Below are positions 6,113 to 6,418 of a stretch of 6,418 nucleotides of DNA, in pieces (the first letter of the stretch is position 1; every line of letters begins with the position of its first letter). The position numbers and the translations under genes were made by a program. The stretch comes from an uncultured Veillonella sp. (lineage in GTDB: Bacteria > Bacillota > Negativicutes > Veillonellales > Veillonellaceae), in NCBI GenBank assembly GCA_900550455.1, contig URSE01000060.1, forward strand, positions 1 through 6,418. The letters are read 5' to 3'. The notes under the pieces are model-generated. The model was not told the origin of the DNA and searched no databases. It saw only the letters and a program-made list of their open reading frames with translations.

Positions 6113-6199
6113 GCCGGAGTGGCGGAATGGCAGACGCTCTAGACTCAGAATCTAGTGATGGTTATCATCGTGTGGGTTCGACTCCCATCTTCGGCACCA
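6113..6199 (+). tRNA. tRNA-Leu(CAG), CCA encoded
   Basis: This 87-base class II tRNA reads leucine codon CUG. The acceptor arms 6113-6119 and 6189-6195 pair over seven positions (one G-U), followed by discriminator A6196 and an encoded CCA at 6197-6199. The anticodon stem CTAGA/TCTAG (6139-6143 and 6151-6155) encloses the loop CTCAGAA with anticodon CAG at 6146-6148. The long variable arm (6156-6171) has a four-pair stem GATG/CATC, as required for tRNA-Leu. The T arm 6172-6188 carries the TTCGACT loop. It forms its own transcription unit, with a promoter before it and a terminator after it. Confidence 0.97.
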
Positions 6200-6203
6200 G
6201 ATT

Positions 6204-6234
6204 AAGGCCCCAGTTATACAAGTGGGGCCTTTTT
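6204..6234 (+). terminator. Rho-independent terminator after tRNA-Leu(CAG)
   Basis: AAGGCCCCA (6204-6212) pairs perfectly with TGGGGCCTT (6223-6231) around a 10-base loop, and five T follow from 6230. The GC-rich 9-base-pair stem lies five bases after the tRNA CCA end and closes the tRNA unit; it may also serve any surE read-through transcript. Confidence 0.92.
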
Positions 6235-6270
6235 ATAACTTGAAATAAGATTTATGGTGATTCCTTAATA

Positions 6271-6297
6271 GAATTTTCAAGAGTTTTCTTAAAATTC
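6271..6297. repeat. AT-rich imperfect hairpin between the tRNA units
   Basis: GAATTTT (6271-6277) pairs with AAAATTC (6291-6297), and inside it AAGA (6279-6282) pairs with TCTT (6287-6290), leaving one bulged C and a 4-base loop. No T-run follows on either strand, so it is not a standard terminator. The rest of 6235-6308 shows nothing I can name. Confidence 0.45.
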
Positions 6298-6308
6298 AGA
6301 AATAACCA

Positions 6309-6323
6309 TATAAATTGTTTGAC
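6309..6323 (+). repeat. 15-base direct repeat upstream of tRNA-Leu, copy 2
   Basis: This is the second copy of TATAAATTGTTTGAC, identical to 6046-6060. The flanking sequence has diverged, so the block is either conserved by function (promoter upstream element plus -35) or the remainder of a tandem duplication of the promoter-tRNA unit. Confidence 0.85.
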
Positions 6324-6347
6324 AGCCTAGGGCCTTTCTGATAATAT
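6319..6347 (+). promoter_or_regulatory. Promoter of tRNA-Leu(CAA)
   Basis: A perfect -35 TTGACA (6319-6324) and TAATAT (6342-6347) are 17 bases apart. The AT-rich block just upstream (6309-6318) could act as an UP-like element. Transcription would start around 6353-6355, about 12 bases before the tRNA. Confidence 0.75.
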
Positions 6348-6352
6348 ACATA

Positions 6353-6365
6353 GTGTTCCGAACAC
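6353..6365. promoter_or_regulatory. Palindrome touching the 5' end of tRNA-Leu(CAA)
   Basis: GTGTTC and GAACAC form 6-base arms around a single C, ending on the base before the tRNA. In the transcript it would fold as a 5-pair stem with a CCG loop, directly at the RNase P cleavage site. The first tRNA unit has no such element. Its role, if any, is unknown. Confidence 0.45.
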
Positions 6366-6418
6366 GCCGGAGTGGCGGAATGGCAGACGCACTTGACTCA
6401 AAATCAAGCGAGTAACAT
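6366..6418 (+). tRNA. tRNA-Leu(CAA), partial, cut by the window end
   Basis: The first 25 bases (6366-6390) are identical to those of the tRNA-Leu(CAG) gene and give the same acceptor 5' strand and D arm. The anticodon stem CTTGA/TCAAG (6392-6396 and 6404-6408) encloses CTCAAAA with anticodon CAA at 6399-6401, reading leucine codon UUG. The window ends within the long variable arm, so the T arm, acceptor 3' strand and CCA are not seen. Confidence 0.93.

Noticed and set aside
1..6418. Mobile elements, CRISPR arrays, phage or defence genes
   Set aside because: No transposase, integrase, regularly spaced repeats or defence-type proteins are seen. The tRNA genes could serve as integration sites, but no attachment-site repeat of a tRNA 3' end is present in the window.

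Overview
The window looks like chromosomal core DNA from a diderm (two-membrane) Firmicute of the Negativicutes, most likely Veillonella or a close relative. This is inferred from protein style, strong AGGAGG-type ribosome binding sites and the presence of a phosphatidylethanolamine (PE) pathway; no database comparison was possible. Every protein gene and both tRNAs lie on the + strand, and composition is moderate and even throughout, with no sign of a mobile element, phage, CRISPR array or transferred island.

Layout. (1) Positions 1-276 hold a one-gene unit: a -10 element at the window edge, a 61-residue 4-oxalocrotonate tautomerase-like protein, and a strong intrinsic terminator. (2) Positions 277-411 are the leader of the next unit, with an inverted repeat and no clear promoter. 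(3) Positions 412-5240 form a tight five-gene block: guaB (IMP dehydrogenase), a WecB/TagA/CpsF-family glycosyltransferase, psd, pssA and a membrane family-2 glycosyltransferase. Gaps are 11, 14, -8 and 15 bases with no internal terminator, so this is probably one operon ending at the hairpin at 5244-5276. (4) surE (5291-6040) starts 14 bases after that terminator's T-run. (5) Positions 6041-6418 carry two tRNA-Leu genes, CAG and then CAA (cut by the window end). They sit in separate promoter-tRNA units 253 bases apart whose upstream regions share a 15-base identical block.

How it fits together. PssA makes phosphatidylserine from CDP-diacylglycerol and serine, and Psd decarboxylates it to PE, so the two genes form a complete two-step branch, translationally coupled by an overlap. 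The flanking glycosyltransferases suggest that the operon serves envelope building. GuaB (GMP synthesis) at the head of the operon and SurE (nucleotide phosphatase) after it add nucleotide metabolism.

The window is largely ordinary. I see no convincing new system. The points worth a second look are the guaB-envelope operon, several start-site corrections, the terminator placed against the surE ribosome binding site, the duplicated tRNA upstream regions, and a short palindrome touching the 5' end of the second tRNA.
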